Below are positions 5,723 through 14,543 of a stretch of DNA of 15,266 nt, piece after piece (positions within the stretch are counted from its first letter, which is position 1; every line of letters starts with the position of its first letter). Source of the stretch: Alphaproteobacteria bacterium (GTDB taxonomy: Bacteria > Pseudomonadota > Alphaproteobacteria > Puniceispirillales > Puniceispirillaceae); contig WTHW01000190.1 in NCBI GenBank assembly GCA_011526395.1, forward strand, positions 1 through 15,266, written 5' to 3'. The notes below the pieces were generated by a model. That model saw nothing but the letters and a program-made list of their open reading frames with translations. It was not told the origin of the DNA and searched no databases. The position numbers and the translations under genes were made by a program.

Positions 5723-8700
5723 CTGTCTGATTATCACTGCCAAAGATGCGCTTTGCCTCGCGGCCAAGCCATTCTGGGCTAAAGAGATCACGCAACACAC
5801 CTGGCACAAGGGAGGCTGCATTGACACTGGTTTCAGGGTCATCAATAGAGCCTGTGACGTTGAATTGTGTGGTAAAGATGCCAGCATTATCGACCCCTGC
5901 CAGCAAATCGCCAAGCAAAGGCACAGCGCCCACGATTTTTGAGAATTGATTAACAGGCACCAAATTGCCGCTGACGTCAACTTGCCTTGTGGCACTGTTG
6001 TAACTGCCGACCATTGTCAGGCCAACAGCACCGCCACTTGCTTTGAGGTCGATGATATCATGGCGGTCGCCTGTGGTTGAGATGGTGGCTTGGCCGCGTG
6101 TGAAATGAGTGCCATCACCTTCGACGAGAGCATATAAACCTGCGAGACCCAAGACAGAAAAAGCGCGCACAGCAGCGGGGGCTTCAATGACGTTAAATTC
6201 CTCTAGATTGATGGTGGTATCGAACCTATCAAATTCACTTGTGGGGAAACGGTTGACCAGAACCAGCCTGCCTGAGCGGATGGTATCTGTGATGCCAAGT
6301 CCTGAGAGAACGCGCCCTGCATTTTGTGATTTCACAATCAGAATATGACCACCTGCGTCATCAGGGCTATATTCAAGGCGTGCCTCTGCCCCGCCAATGA
6401 GGCCAACGGCATTTAGATACTCGCCGCCCGCACCGAAAAAGGCTGTGATGGTGCCTTGTGATATCAGTGCCTCTCCTTCGTGAAGAAGGGCGCCTTGTAA
6501 TTGCGCTTGACCATCACCGCTTTGCGTTATCTCGCCTGTCATGCGGCCAAGTAAAGAGATGCTATCATCAATGACAAGATTATCTGAGGTCACATCAAAG
6601 GAAAGAGCGATAGAGGATTGTGCATTTTGACCAGAGCGTAAGGGGCGTAAATCAAGTTGCGGTCCATCGGCAATGATGGTCAGCTGGGAGGCGCCATTAC
6701 GTTCGATAATCACTTCATTTACCTGATTACCTGGCCATGAGAGATCTTGCAGATAGGCCGCGCTGAAGGCACCTGTTTGTGTCATCTCCAAATGCCCTGT
6801 GGCAGAGAGATCAGGGGCTGTCATCTGAAATCTGTCAATGCGTCGCAATTTGCCATCATCAAAATGGATGGTGCCTGTCACGGACGCCTCTTCATTTGGT
6901 AATTTTGCCCAATTAATCATCGGGATATGTAGACCAGCGTTGGTCAAATCAGCTGAGATGAGTGAGGTGATGGATTTGCCGCCATCAAGAGAGCTGACAA
7001 CAAATTTGCCGCCAATCTCGCCTGTGATTTCCTGTGATGTGATGTCAGTGAGGTAATCTGAGATGTGTGATGTGGGGATGATATTGCCAGAGATGGATAT
7101 CTCGTCCTCTTGAGCGGATAAAGTGAAGTGAGAGGTGATATCATCAAGCGTGGCTGTGCCTGTGATGTCCCATTTTTTATCACGATAGCCAAGCACAAGG
7201 TCGCTGTTGGTGAGATTATAATCTTGGATGAATGAAGGGGCGGCGCCTGATGAGATGGTGGCATCTAGGGTTGTGAAATTAAGAGATAGCGGCGCGTCAT
7301 TTGTGATATTTGCCATCAGCCCTATTTTGGCTGTGATATCGCCGCTGGCGTTGTTCAGATTGACAGGCAAATCATCAAGAAGATTGATTTCAGGAGAGGC
7401 TAGCAAGGCAAGCATATGTTCAAGCCTGCCTGTGACTTGCGGGGAGATGGTGAGGGTGCGCGTGGCATTATCTGTGACGATGAGCGGGGCAAGCTGTGCC
7501 TTTGCGCTTGTGACATCAAAGGCAAGCGATTTGCCGCTATCAATGACGATATCAAGCTGGTTATCTGTGATGGTGACAAGGCCTGAGAGCGCGGTCACGG
7601 GTGGCTGGTCCGCAAAATAATCGAATGAGACATCACGCATCTCTGCGCTGACCTTTAGCTGGTCGATGATTTGGGGTTTGTCGTCGCCTGCTGGTTTGGC
7701 AGTTTGTAAGCTGACGGCAATATTATCAAGCCAGCCATTTGTAATCCTGTCCGATAAAAACGCAGATGTCCTCGGAGATATGTTTGTCGGCAAAAGCGCG
7801 GTAAAGGCCGCTAGTGAGAGGCTGTCAGATGAGAGGTTGATTTGTGAGGCTGTGAGCGTGCGATCATCATTTAGCGTGAAATTGGCAGTGCCTGTGATAT
7901 TGCCATCTTGTTTGAAATCAATCGCAAATTCATCAGCGATAAAGGCACCCGGCTGGAATAGCAAATTGGCAGAGGCTTTATGAAAGGCGATAGGTGGCGT
8001 GTCATCATCTGTGACAATCTCGCCATCTTGGATAGTCATATCAAGAAAGGCCTGTCGTAATTGACCGCCGCCCATCACCTCGAATGAGAGGCGGGCATCT
8101 GCGGTGCCGCGAATATCCTGATATTGGCCATAGGAGGCTGAGAGCGCCACCTGATTCACCGTGCCATCTAGTGAGAGGCGCGAGAGAGATAATGTGCTTT
8201 GTGTCTTGTCAAATCCACCCTTGAAATCAACAGATAGGGAGGAGAAATCACCGCCAGAAAAGCTAGATAACAGATAACTATGAACATCTGGCAAGGCATT
8301 TGGTGGCCATGCTGATAGGATGGAATCGATAGGAATATCACGCAAGGTGAGCACGCCTTCAAAGCCAAGTTCAGGAGAGGACAGCGCGGCGATATCACCT
8401 GAAAAGGATAGCTTTTGGCCATCTAGCAATGTTAGGTCTAGGCGCGGCAAGGCAAGATAATCATCATTCCGGCTGTAACGTGCAGACAGTGATAACTCTT
8501 TGAAAGCGCGGGCATCCATCAGTTGCCCATCTTTGGCGTTAAGATCTGCGGTAAGGGTTTCAATCATCAGACCATCAGCTAGAAGCTGTATTTCGCTGTC
8601 TATCATGCCAAGCGCGCCAAGTGGCTTTACTGAGGCTGGCAAGAATGGCGCGAGAGCATTTGCGTCAAGGCTGGTTGATGAGATTGTGGCATCGGTCAGC

Positions 8701-9401
8701 ATGGAGCGCAGGTGGTAGCTTGCCGCAATCACCAATCGTGACGCGGGGTCATCATTGAGGCTGGCATTTGCCTTTATCGTCACCATATCTGAGCTGTTGA
8801 CCGCGATATCAACTGCCAAATCGTTAAGAGACACAGCTTTATTATCACCTGTGCGGCGCAAGGATATCTGGCTGTCTGTGATGGCAAGCCGCCTGTTTGC
8901 GAGCGCGGCAAACAGGGCAGGATTGGCGCCGACGCCGCGTGATGGTGTGGCAAGATAGTCATTTAAAATTGCCCAATCACCTGATAAGGCAAAGCCATCG
9001 TCATCTTGTGTTAAATCAAGGGAAAGCTGTGATAATTCAACCTGCCATAGGCCGCCATTCAGCCATGAGAGGGGGCTGATATCAATCGCCATCTCTGGGA
9101 TAGATAATTGTTGTTCGCCAAGTGAGATTGTAATGGTGTTCAGCGTTATTTCGGCATTGAACCCATCATTGAAAAATGAAAGTGAGGCATCGTCAATCGA
9201 TGTCTTGAGACCAAGTTCAGATGAGGTGAGTTGTTTTTCAAACACAGAAGCAAGCCCGCCAGCGCTTTGCACATAAAGCCAAAGGCTTGTGATAAACAGG
9301 GCGATGAGCGCAGTGATAGCAAGGCCAGCTTTTCGCGCAAGCTGTCTGCCATTTGGACGCTTTTGAGCGGCATCAGATGTTGTAGCCTCATCGATTGTCA
9401 C
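5715..9401 (-). CDS. YhdP/AsmA-like membrane-anchored giant periplasmic protein (DUF3971-type)
   Basis: The 1228-residue protein has a charged cytosolic N-terminus, one membrane segment at about 25-47 (ITALIALFITSLWLYV), and a long region of repeating short beta strands rich in D, S, T, I and L, as in the AsmA/TamB/YhdP group. The C-terminal part is diagnostic: VPLLGDLLAG near 1160 followed by the GIF..FNVTGSIDDP..SVN..SLVPG stretch and LRDLF near 1205. Length matches E. coli YhdP (about 1266). Known members form a hydrophobic groove bridging inner and outer membranes and move phospholipids outward; that role here is by homology. Translation starts at GTG, supported by AAGGGA eight bases upstream and an in-frame stop shortly before. 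It runs convergent to tyrS and divergent from the bcp gene. Confidence 0.85.
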   Translation of the reverse strand: MTIDEATTSDAAQKRPNGRQLARKAGLAITALIALFITSLWLYVQSAGGLASVFEKQLTSSELGLKTSIDDASLSFFNDGFNAEITLNTITISLGEQQLSIPEMAIDISPLSWLNGGLWQVELSQLSLDLTQDDDGFALSGDWAILNDYLATPSRGVGANPALFAALANRRLAITDSQISLRRTGDNKAVSLNDLAVDIAVNSSDMVTIKANASLNDDPASRLVIAASYHLRSMLTDATISSTSLDANALAPFLPASVKPLGALGMIDSEIQLLADGLMIETLTADLNAKDGQLMDARAFKELSLSARYSRNDDYLALPRLDLTLLDGQKLSFSGDIAALSSPELGFEGVLTLRDIPIDSILSAWPPNALPDVHSYLLSSFSGGDFSSLSVDFKGGFDKTQSTLSLSRLSLDGTVNQVALSASYGQYQDIRGTADARLSFEVMGGGQLRQAFLDMTIQDGEIVTDDDTPPIAFHKASANLLFQPGAFIADEFAIDFKQDGNITGTANFTLNDDRTLTASQINLSSDSLSLAAFTALLPTNISPRTSAFLSDRITNGWLDNIAVSLQTAKPAGDDKPQIIDQLKVSAEMRDVSFDYFADQPPVTALSGLVTITDNQLDIVIDSGKSLAFDVTSAKAQLAPLIVTDNATRTLTISPQVTGRLEHMLALLASPEINLLDDLPVNLNNASGDITAKIGLMANITNDAPLSLNFTTLDATISSGAAPSFIQDYNLTNSDLVLGYRDKKWDITGTATLDDITSHFTLSAQEDEISISGNIIPTSHISDYLTDITSQEITGEIGGKFVVSSLDGGKSITSLISADLTNAGLHIPMINWAKLPNEEASVTGTIHFDDGKLRRIDRFQMTAPDLSATGHLEMTQTGAFSAAYLQDLSWPGNQVNEVIIERNGASQLTIIADGPQLDLRPLRSGQNAQSSIALSFDVTSDNLVIDDSISLLGRMTGEITQSGDGQAQLQGALLHEGEALISQGTITAFFGAGGEYLNAVGLIGGAEARLEYSPDDAGGHILIVKSQNAGRVLSGLGITDTIRSGRLVLVNRFPTSEFDRFDTTINLEEFNVIEAPAAVRAFSVLGLAGLYALVEGDGTHFTRGQATISTTGDRHDIIDLKASGGAVGLTMVGSYNSATRQVDVSGNLVPVNQFSKIVGAVPLLGDLLAGVDNAGIFTTQFNVTGSIDDPETSVNAASLVPGVLRDLFSPEWLGREAKRIFGSDNQTEN

Positions 9402-9415
9402 AAAAATCGTCCCTT
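9399..9415 (-). promoter_or_regulatory. Ribosome binding site that fixes the GTG start of the YhdP-like gene
   Basis: The minus strand reads AAGGGA (9410-9415), eight bases, then GTG (9399-9401). The frame upstream meets TAA at 9414-9416 with no ATG between, so GTG is the only strong start. Confidence 0.75.
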
Positions 9416-9603
9416 AATTGCGCGCTGTGATATCATGTAGCGTTGCTAGCTTGATGAGCGCATGATAGCAAAATTAACATTATGATGCACGAGAAGTTGG
9501 CAGGAATAAGTCACTTGCGCAAAGCTTGCCATCATTGGGTACACACACTAGGTTATGATTGAGATAATTTTGCGATTTCATCGCTTTCATCATAACAGCC
9601 AAT

Positions 9604-9620
9604 AGGAGACCAACATTATG
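9604..9620 (+). promoter_or_regulatory. Shine-Dalgarno and start of bcp
   Basis: AGGAG (9604-9608) lies nine bases before the ATG at 9618, one of the best ribosome sites in the window and consistent with a well-expressed peroxiredoxin. I could not identify a convincing promoter in the 216-base gap upstream. Confidence 0.7.
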
Positions 9621-10079
9621 CTAGAAGCTGGCCAAAAAGCACCTTTATTTGCCCTGCCAACAGATACAGGCACCTTCTCCCTAGCTGATTATAGCGGCAA
9701 AAATGTGGTGGTTTTCTTTTTCCCGAAAGCAGATACCTCTGGTTGCACAAAAGAATCTATCGCCTTCTCAGAGCTTCAGACAGAGTTTGATGCTGATAAC
9801 ACAGTCGTGATTGGCATCTCAAAAGATACGCCGCAAAAGCAAGCAAAATTTCGTGAGAAATATGACTTAACCTGCCAGCTTGGCGCAGATCATGAGACTG
9901 ATGTCTGTGAGCAATTTGGCGTATGGGTGCAAAAATCAATGTATGGCCGCTCTTATATGGGTATCCAGCGCGCCACCTTCCTGATTGGCCCTGACGGCAC
10001 TATCTTGCATGTGTGGCCAAAGGTAAAGGTACCGGGTCATGCAGATGATGTGCTAGGTCATATTCGCTCTGGCGGCTAG
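9618..10079 (+). CDS. bcp: Thioredoxin-dependent peroxiredoxin, Bcp/PrxQ family
   Basis: This enzyme reduces hydroperoxides in the cytoplasm using a reactive cysteine. The 153-residue protein has the peroxidase motif PKADTSGC with T40 and peroxidatic C43, the conserved Arg R118 (GIQRATFLIG), and the FGVW and GPDGTI segments of the Bcp subfamily, at a normal length. The usual resolving cysteine five residues after C43 is absent (Ile48 in CTKESI). The other cysteines are C86 and C97; C97 matches the VCEQFGVW cysteine of E. coli Bcp. It may therefore use an alternative resolving residue or act as a 1-Cys enzyme. It begins a rightward pair with the DUF455 gene 16 bases downstream. Confidence 0.95.
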   Translation: MLEAGQKAPLFALPTDTGTFSLADYSGKNVVVFFFPKADTSGCTKESIAFSELQTEFDADNTVVIGISKDTPQKQAKFREKYDLTCQLGADHETDVCEQFGVWVQKSMYGRSYMGIQRATFLIGPDGTILHVWPKVKVPGHADDVLGHIRSGG

Positions 10080-10095
10080 GGGTAACTTTCATCCC

Positions 10096-10899
10096 ATGTC
10101 TGACGGCACATCTTTGATATTGACTGCTTTTGCCTGCCGTGACCCGCTGGAAAAAGCACAATTAGCACGCGATATTTATAAAAAATTATGTGAGGGGCAT
10201 ATCAGCCATTTCACACAAGCAGATGTGCCTTTGCGCCCCGGCCGGCCTGCTACGCCAGCATTGATGGCACCGCGAGAGGTGCCAAAAAGACGCATCACAA
10301 GAGGACGTGATGGCAGAGTGGCGCTGTTACATGCGATTGCCCATATTGAATTAAATGCGATTGATTTGGCACTTGATATGGTGGTGCGTTACCAGCACCA
10401 TAAATTGCCACTTGATTTTGCGCGTGACTGGCTGTCTGTCGCTGATGATGAGGGCAAGCATTTTACGCTTTTATCGCATCGCCTGAACGAGCTTGATAGC
10501 CATTATGGCGCCCTGCCCGCGCATGATGGGTTATGGCAAGCGGCAGAAGAGACAAAGGATGATTTCCTCGGGCGGCTTGCGATTGCGCCCTTAGTGCTTG
10601 AGGCAAGAGGCTTGGATGTAACGCCCTCATTGCTAACAAAATTTTATGCTGTCGAAGACCACGCATCTGCTGAGATATTAGAGATCATCATGCATGATGA
10701 AGTGGGCCATGTGGCGACTGGCAAAAGATGGTTTGATTATCAATGTGGGATGGAGCGCCTTGACCCGATTAGCACATGGCAAGGTTTGGTTAAACGCTAT
10801 TTCCATGGGGATTTAAAGCCGCCTTTTAACATATCTGCCCGCAAGGCAGCACGCTTTTCAGCTGCGTTCTATCAGCCATTAGCGATGGGATATGTGTAA
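10096..10899 (+). CDS. DUF455 family ferritin-like protein, probable di-iron carboxylate protein
   Basis: The 267-residue protein matches the DUF455 family by its N-terminal PGRPATPALMAP segment and the AIAHIELNAIDLALD helix (81-94). The central four-helix region shows a ferritin-like metal set: E85, E119-x-x-H122 (DDEGKHF), E169 (VLEARGLD) and E202-x-x-H205 (HDEVGHV), fitting a di-iron centre. There is no signal peptide or membrane segment, so it is cytoplasmic. Family members are largely uncharacterised; relatives with this ligand pattern, such as MiaE, are oxygen-using hydroxylases, but no reaction can be assigned here. AGGGGT lies upstream of the ATG at somewhat long spacing. It follows bcp by 16 bases, probably co-transcribed, and ends three bases from the convergent prfB stop. 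Confidence 0.88.
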   Translation: MSDGTSLILTAFACRDPLEKAQLARDIYKKLCEGHISHFTQADVPLRPGRPATPALMAPREVPKRRITRGRDGRVALLHAIAHIELNAIDLALDMVVRYQHHKLPLDFARDWLSVADDEGKHFTLLSHRLNELDSHYGALPAHDGLWQAAEETKDDFLGRLAIAPLVLEARGLDVTPSLLTKFYAVEDHASAEILEIIMHDEVGHVATGKRWFDYQCGMERLDPISTWQGLVKRYFHGDLKPPFNISARKAARFSAAFYQPLAMGYV

Positions 10900-10902
10900 G
10901 TG

Positions 10903-12015
10903 TTAGCTGTCAGTTTTGGCGCCGACACGTGCGGCAAGACTTGCCTCAATAAAGGGGTCGAGCGCGCCATCTAGGACGCCTTGCGCATTGCCTGTCTCTT
11001 CTGATGTGCGCAAATCCTTGACCATCTGATAAGGGTGCAGGACGTAAGATCTGATCTGATTACCCCATCCAATATCTGATTTTGTGGCATTGGTATCATT
11101 GGCCGCTTCTTCGCGCTTTTGCAATTCAAGCTCATAAAGGCGCGCTTTTAGCATATTTAGGGCGGTGGCGCGGTTGCGATGCTGTGATCTGTCTGACTGG
11201 CACTGAACCACAATATTGGTTGGCACATGGGTGATACGGATAGCTGAATCAGTGGTGTTCACATGCTGGCCGCCAGCACCTGATGCACGGTAGGTATCAA
11301 TGCGCAAATCACTTTCAGCGATTTCAATATCAATATTATCATCCACTTCAGGATAGACCCATACAGAGGCAAAGCTGGTATGACGGCGGGCAGATGAATC
11401 ATAAGGCGAGATGCGCACCAAGCGATGCACGCCAGATTCTGTCTTGGTCCAGCCATAGGCATTGATGCCAGCAATCCGCATGGTCACCGATTTAATGCCA
11501 GCTTCGTCACCTGCTTGCTCTTCGAGGATTTCAAGCTTGAAGCCGCGCTGTTCTGCCCAGCGTGAATACATACGCATTAGCATTTCCGCCCAATCTTGGG
11601 CTTCGGTGCCACCTGCGCCGGGATGGATTTCCAAGAAACAATTATTCCTGTCAGCCTCGCCAGAAAGCAAGCTTTCAAGCTGTTTTTTCGCGGCGATTTC
11701 AGCCAATTTGACAATTTCAGCTTCAGCTTCGGCGATGATATCATTATCACCTTCTTCTTGGCCTAGCGATATCATCTCTAGCTGTTCTTCGAGGCCGTCA
11801 GTTATCTCTGCCAGAGAGGCAAGCGCATTTTCAAGATAGGTTTTTTCCTGCATGACGCTTTGTGCCTGTTCCTGATTATTCCAGAAATCGGGATCTGAAA
11901 TTTCAGCCATCAGCACCTCTAGGCGCGCGGTCGAGGCATCAACATCAATATGCGTTTTCAGCAATGTGAGCGCCGCATTGATGGTATCAATCGCATGTTG
12001 TGTTTCGGCCTGCAT
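10903..12015 (-). CDS. prfB: Peptide chain release factor 2
   Basis: RF2 recognises UGA and UAA stop codons and triggers peptide release. The 370-residue protein has the N-terminal helical domain, the HPGAGGTEAQDWA segment (131-143), the recognition loop RISPYDSSARRHTS (201-214), the catalytic GGQ at 248-250 in SGAGGQHVN, and the C-terminal QRHRNR-like and SYVLHPYQMVKD segments. The codon-recognition tripeptide is SPY rather than E. coli SPF, which I believe is usual in alphaproteobacteria. The reading frame is continuous from the ATG through the region that in E. coli needs a +1 frameshift at UGA, so that autoregulation is absent. GAGAG (12026-12030) precedes the ATG by ten bases. It lies 49 bases after the PBP1A gene, in a probable amidase-mrcA-prfB unit. 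Confidence 0.97.
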   Translation of the reverse strand: MQAETQHAIDTINAALTLLKTHIDVDASTARLEVLMAEISDPDFWNNQEQAQSVMQEKTYLENALASLAEITDGLEEQLEMISLGQEEGDNDIIAEAEAEIVKLAEIAAKKQLESLLSGEADRNNCFLEIHPGAGGTEAQDWAEMLMRMYSRWAEQRGFKLEILEEQAGDEAGIKSVTMRIAGINAYGWTKTESGVHRLVRISPYDSSARRHTSFASVWVYPEVDDNIDIEIAESDLRIDTYRASGAGGQHVNTTDSAIRITHVPTNIVVQCQSDRSQHRNRATALNMLKARLYELELQKREEAANDTNATKSDIGWGNQIRSYVLHPYQMVKDLRTSEETGNAQGVLDGALDPFIEASLAARVGAKTDS

Positions 12016-12064
12016 GTCTTGTGATCTCTCGCTCGCAGATTGTCAGCTATAAATCTTGTTCTTG

Positions 12065-14488
12065 TTAATATAGCGCAGGCGCGCTTGGTGCAACCTGCTT
12101 TGTATCATTAAATTGCCCATCAATGATACGCGCCCCCTCGCCTGTGACTTGGGGAAGCTGGCCTGGTTTAAATGTCTCTAGCACTGTTTTGGGATCAGAG
12201 AGTGAGGCACGCAATCCTGTCTCGACGCTGACAGGGATGATGTTGACGCCATCTGGCCGGCGGAAGGGGATGACAGGCGCATCCTTTAAGGCATCAGAGA
12301 TAAATTGACCAAAGATGGGGACGGCGGCTGTTGAGCCTGTCTCTGATTTACCAAGCGGGCGCGGGGTATCATAGCCAACATAAACACCTGCCACCAAATC
12401 AGGCGCAAAGCCGATAAACCATGCATTTGTGTTATCGTTGGTGGTGCCAGTCTTGCCAGCAATGACCAAATCTTTTGATTTGATTTTGCGCCCTGTGCCG
12501 CGTTGTATAACGCCCTCTAGCATAGAGACCATCTGATAGGCTGAGGCAGGGTCTGTGATAATTGGCCTGTCATCTGACAGGCGCGGGATGGCAGTGGCAT
12601 CTGTGTTGGTGCAACCACGACAAGCGCGTTTATCATGACGATAGATGGTGTTGCCATATCTGTCTTGGACACGGTCAATCAGCGAGGGCGTGATTTTATG
12701 CCCCCCATTGACAAGAATACCATAGGCGGCTGTAAGAGACAGCAAATCAGTCTCACCAGCGCCAAGTGACATAGATAAAAGCGGCGGCAAATCATCATCA
12801 ATGCCAAAATTATCAGCATAATCTTGGATCCTGTCCATGCCAAGTGACATAGCAAGGCGGGCAGTCATCAAGTTACGTGATTGTTCAATCCCAACGCGCA
12901 TAATGGATGGGCCATAGAATTTCTTGGTGTAGTTGGCTGGCTTCCATTTCTTTTTATTTGGCCCTTGATCGACGACCAGCGGGGCATCCAAGATACGTGT
13001 GGTGGGAAGATAGCCTGCATCCAAAGCGGCAAGATAGACAAAGGGCTTAAAGGCTGAGCCGGGCTGGCGCTGTGCTTGTGTTGCGCGGTTGAATTCTGAG
13101 GTGCGATAATCATAGCCGCCACTCATCGCCAAAACGCGCCCTGTATGAGGGTCAAGGGCAATGATGGCGCCATTCACAGCTGGTATCTGGCCAAGTGCAT
13201 AATCACCCTCGACAGGCTTATAATCCCTGATACGCTCTTTGGCTTCTTCGGGGGGTTGCACCATGATGATATCGCCCACTGATAAGGCTTCGTGAAGGGA
13301 GCGGATAGGTGTGGGGCGCACACCATTTTCATCACGTGGCGGATAGGCCCAATTCGCAAGCTCGAACGGTATTTGCGCTGATTGCCCATTCACATAAATA
13401 TAGGCTGTTTTGGGTGTAACCTCTGTGACCAGCGCAGGATAGCGTTTAGCAGGCAAGGTTTTTGCAAAGGCCTCAAGCTGTTTTTCGACATCGCCTGCTG
13501 GGTCAATTTTGCCAAGGGGACCGCGCCAACCTTGACGTTTATCAAGAGCCTCTAGCCCCTCGCGAAGCGCGCGCTCTGCTTTTTCCTGCAAGGTGGGGTC
13601 AAGTGTTGTGCGCACTGACAGGCCGCCCCCATAAAGGCCATCTGTGCCATAGCGGGATGCGAGCTGGCGGCGGACAGATTCTGTGAAATAAGGCGCGCTT
13701 GCTTCATCAAATCCTGTGAGCGGCCTGACAGCCAATGGCTTGGCGCGTGCTTCGGCGGCATCTTGGCGGGTGATAAAGCCATTTTCAGCCATCTGGCCAA
13801 GCACCCAATTACGGCGCGCCACTGCGGCTTTGGTCTTGCGGTAGGGATGATAATTGCTAGGCGCCTTTGGCAAGGCGGCAAGATAGGCCATCTCGTGCAA
13901 TTCAAGCTGGTCGAGCGCTTTATCAAAATAATTCAGCGCCGCCGCCGCCACACCATAGCTGGACCAGCCAAGATAAATCTCGTTCAGATAGAGCGCTAAA
14001 ATCTGGTTTTTATCAAAGGCACGTTCCATACGGATGGCCAATATGGCCTCTTTGATTTTTCGGTCGATGGAGACCTCGTTCGTCAAAAGGAAATTCTTGG
14101 CAACCTGTTGTGAGATGGTTGAGGCACCAATCGGACGCCTGCCTGTGCCATAATTGACAATATTGGTCATGACAGCGCGGCTGAGGGCTTTGAGATCGAC
14201 GCCGAAATGCTCGTAAAATCCCTTATCTTCGGATGATAGAAAGGCGTTGATAAGCTGTGGTGGCATGGCTTCGGTGGGAACAAATAGCCGCTTTTGGGTG
14301 GCATATTCACCAAGTAGCGCGCCATTGCCAGCATAAAGGCGGCTGACAACATCAGGCTCGTAAGTGGCAAGCTGGCGGTAATCTGGCAAATCGCGGCCAT
14401 AGGTCCAAAAGACCCATAATAGCCCAACGATGGCAACAGATAACGCCACCAATAATAAGCCAAATAATGCAAAGAACTTTTTCAGCAT
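12065..14488 (-). CDS. mrcA: Penicillin-binding protein 1A, bifunctional transglycosylase/transpeptidase
   Basis: This class A PBP polymerises lipid II and crosslinks peptidoglycan at the periplasmic face of the inner membrane. The 807-residue protein has a short cytosolic tail, a membrane anchor (about 4-28), and a glycosyltransferase domain with catalytic E87 in SSEDKGFYEHFGVD and the GASTISQQVAKN (121-132) and RKIKEAILAIRME (143-155) motifs. After an OB-like insert (about 350-440) comes the transpeptidase with SxxK at S478-K481 (GSAFKP), SRN at 537-539 and KTGT at 679-682. A CRGC pair (C623, C626) lies between SRN and KTGT. The length suits PBP1A. The ATG has no clear Shine-Dalgarno. It sits between the amidase gene (55 bases upstream) and prfB, an order familiar from alphaproteobacteria. 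Confidence 0.96.
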   Translation of the reverse strand: MLKKFFALFGLLLVALSVAIVGLLWVFWTYGRDLPDYRQLATYEPDVVSRLYAGNGALLGEYATQKRLFVPTEAMPPQLINAFLSSEDKGFYEHFGVDLKALSRAVMTNIVNYGTGRRPIGASTISQQVAKNFLLTNEVSIDRKIKEAILAIRMERAFDKNQILALYLNEIYLGWSSYGVAAAALNYFDKALDQLELHEMAYLAALPKAPSNYHPYRKTKAAVARRNWVLGQMAENGFITRQDAAEARAKPLAVRPLTGFDEASAPYFTESVRRQLASRYGTDGLYGGGLSVRTTLDPTLQEKAERALREGLEALDKRQGWRGPLGKIDPAGDVEKQLEAFAKTLPAKRYPALVTEVTPKTAYIYVNGQSAQIPFELANWAYPPRDENGVRPTPIRSLHEALSVGDIIMVQPPEEAKERIRDYKPVEGDYALGQIPAVNGAIIALDPHTGRVLAMSGGYDYRTSEFNRATQAQRQPGSAFKPFVYLAALDAGYLPTTRILDAPLVVDQGPNKKKWKPANYTKKFYGPSIMRVGIEQSRNLMTARLAMSLGMDRIQDYADNFGIDDDLPPLLSMSLGAGETDLLSLTAAYGILVNGGHKITPSLIDRVQDRYGNTIYRHDKRACRGCTNTDATAIPRLSDDRPIITDPASAYQMVSMLEGVIQRGTGRKIKSKDLVIAGKTGTTNDNTNAWFIGFAPDLVAGVYVGYDTPRPLGKSETGSTAAVPIFGQFISDALKDAPVIPFRRPDGVNIIPVSVETGLRASLSDPKTVLETFKPGQLPQVTGEGARIIDGQFNDTKQVAPSAPALY

Positions 14489-14543
14489 AGCTGGGATATA
14501 ACACTCGTAAAATGTGGCAAAGTTACGGCCAAACCTTTGATAA

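Noticed and set aside
7228..7620. A 130-codon rightward frame and several others antisense to the YhdP-like gene.
   Set aside because: They lack ribosome sites and recognisable domains and sit wholly inside a well-supported gene on the other strand.
9482..9562. A 26-codon frame rich in His (MMHEKLAGISHLR...) upstream of bcp, possibly a leader peptide.
   Set aside because: It has no ribosome binding site, no clear promoter, and such a length is expected by chance.
3391..12147. The 8-mer GCCTGTGA occurs seven times (3391, 5850, 7020, 7158, 7428, 7890, 12140), far above chance, hinting at an uptake or chromosome-organising signal.
   Set aside because: Every copy lies in a leftward gene in the same frame and encodes Ile/Val-Thr-Gly with codons ACA GGC. 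Codon preference and the repetitive ITG/VTG strands of the YhdP-like protein explain it.
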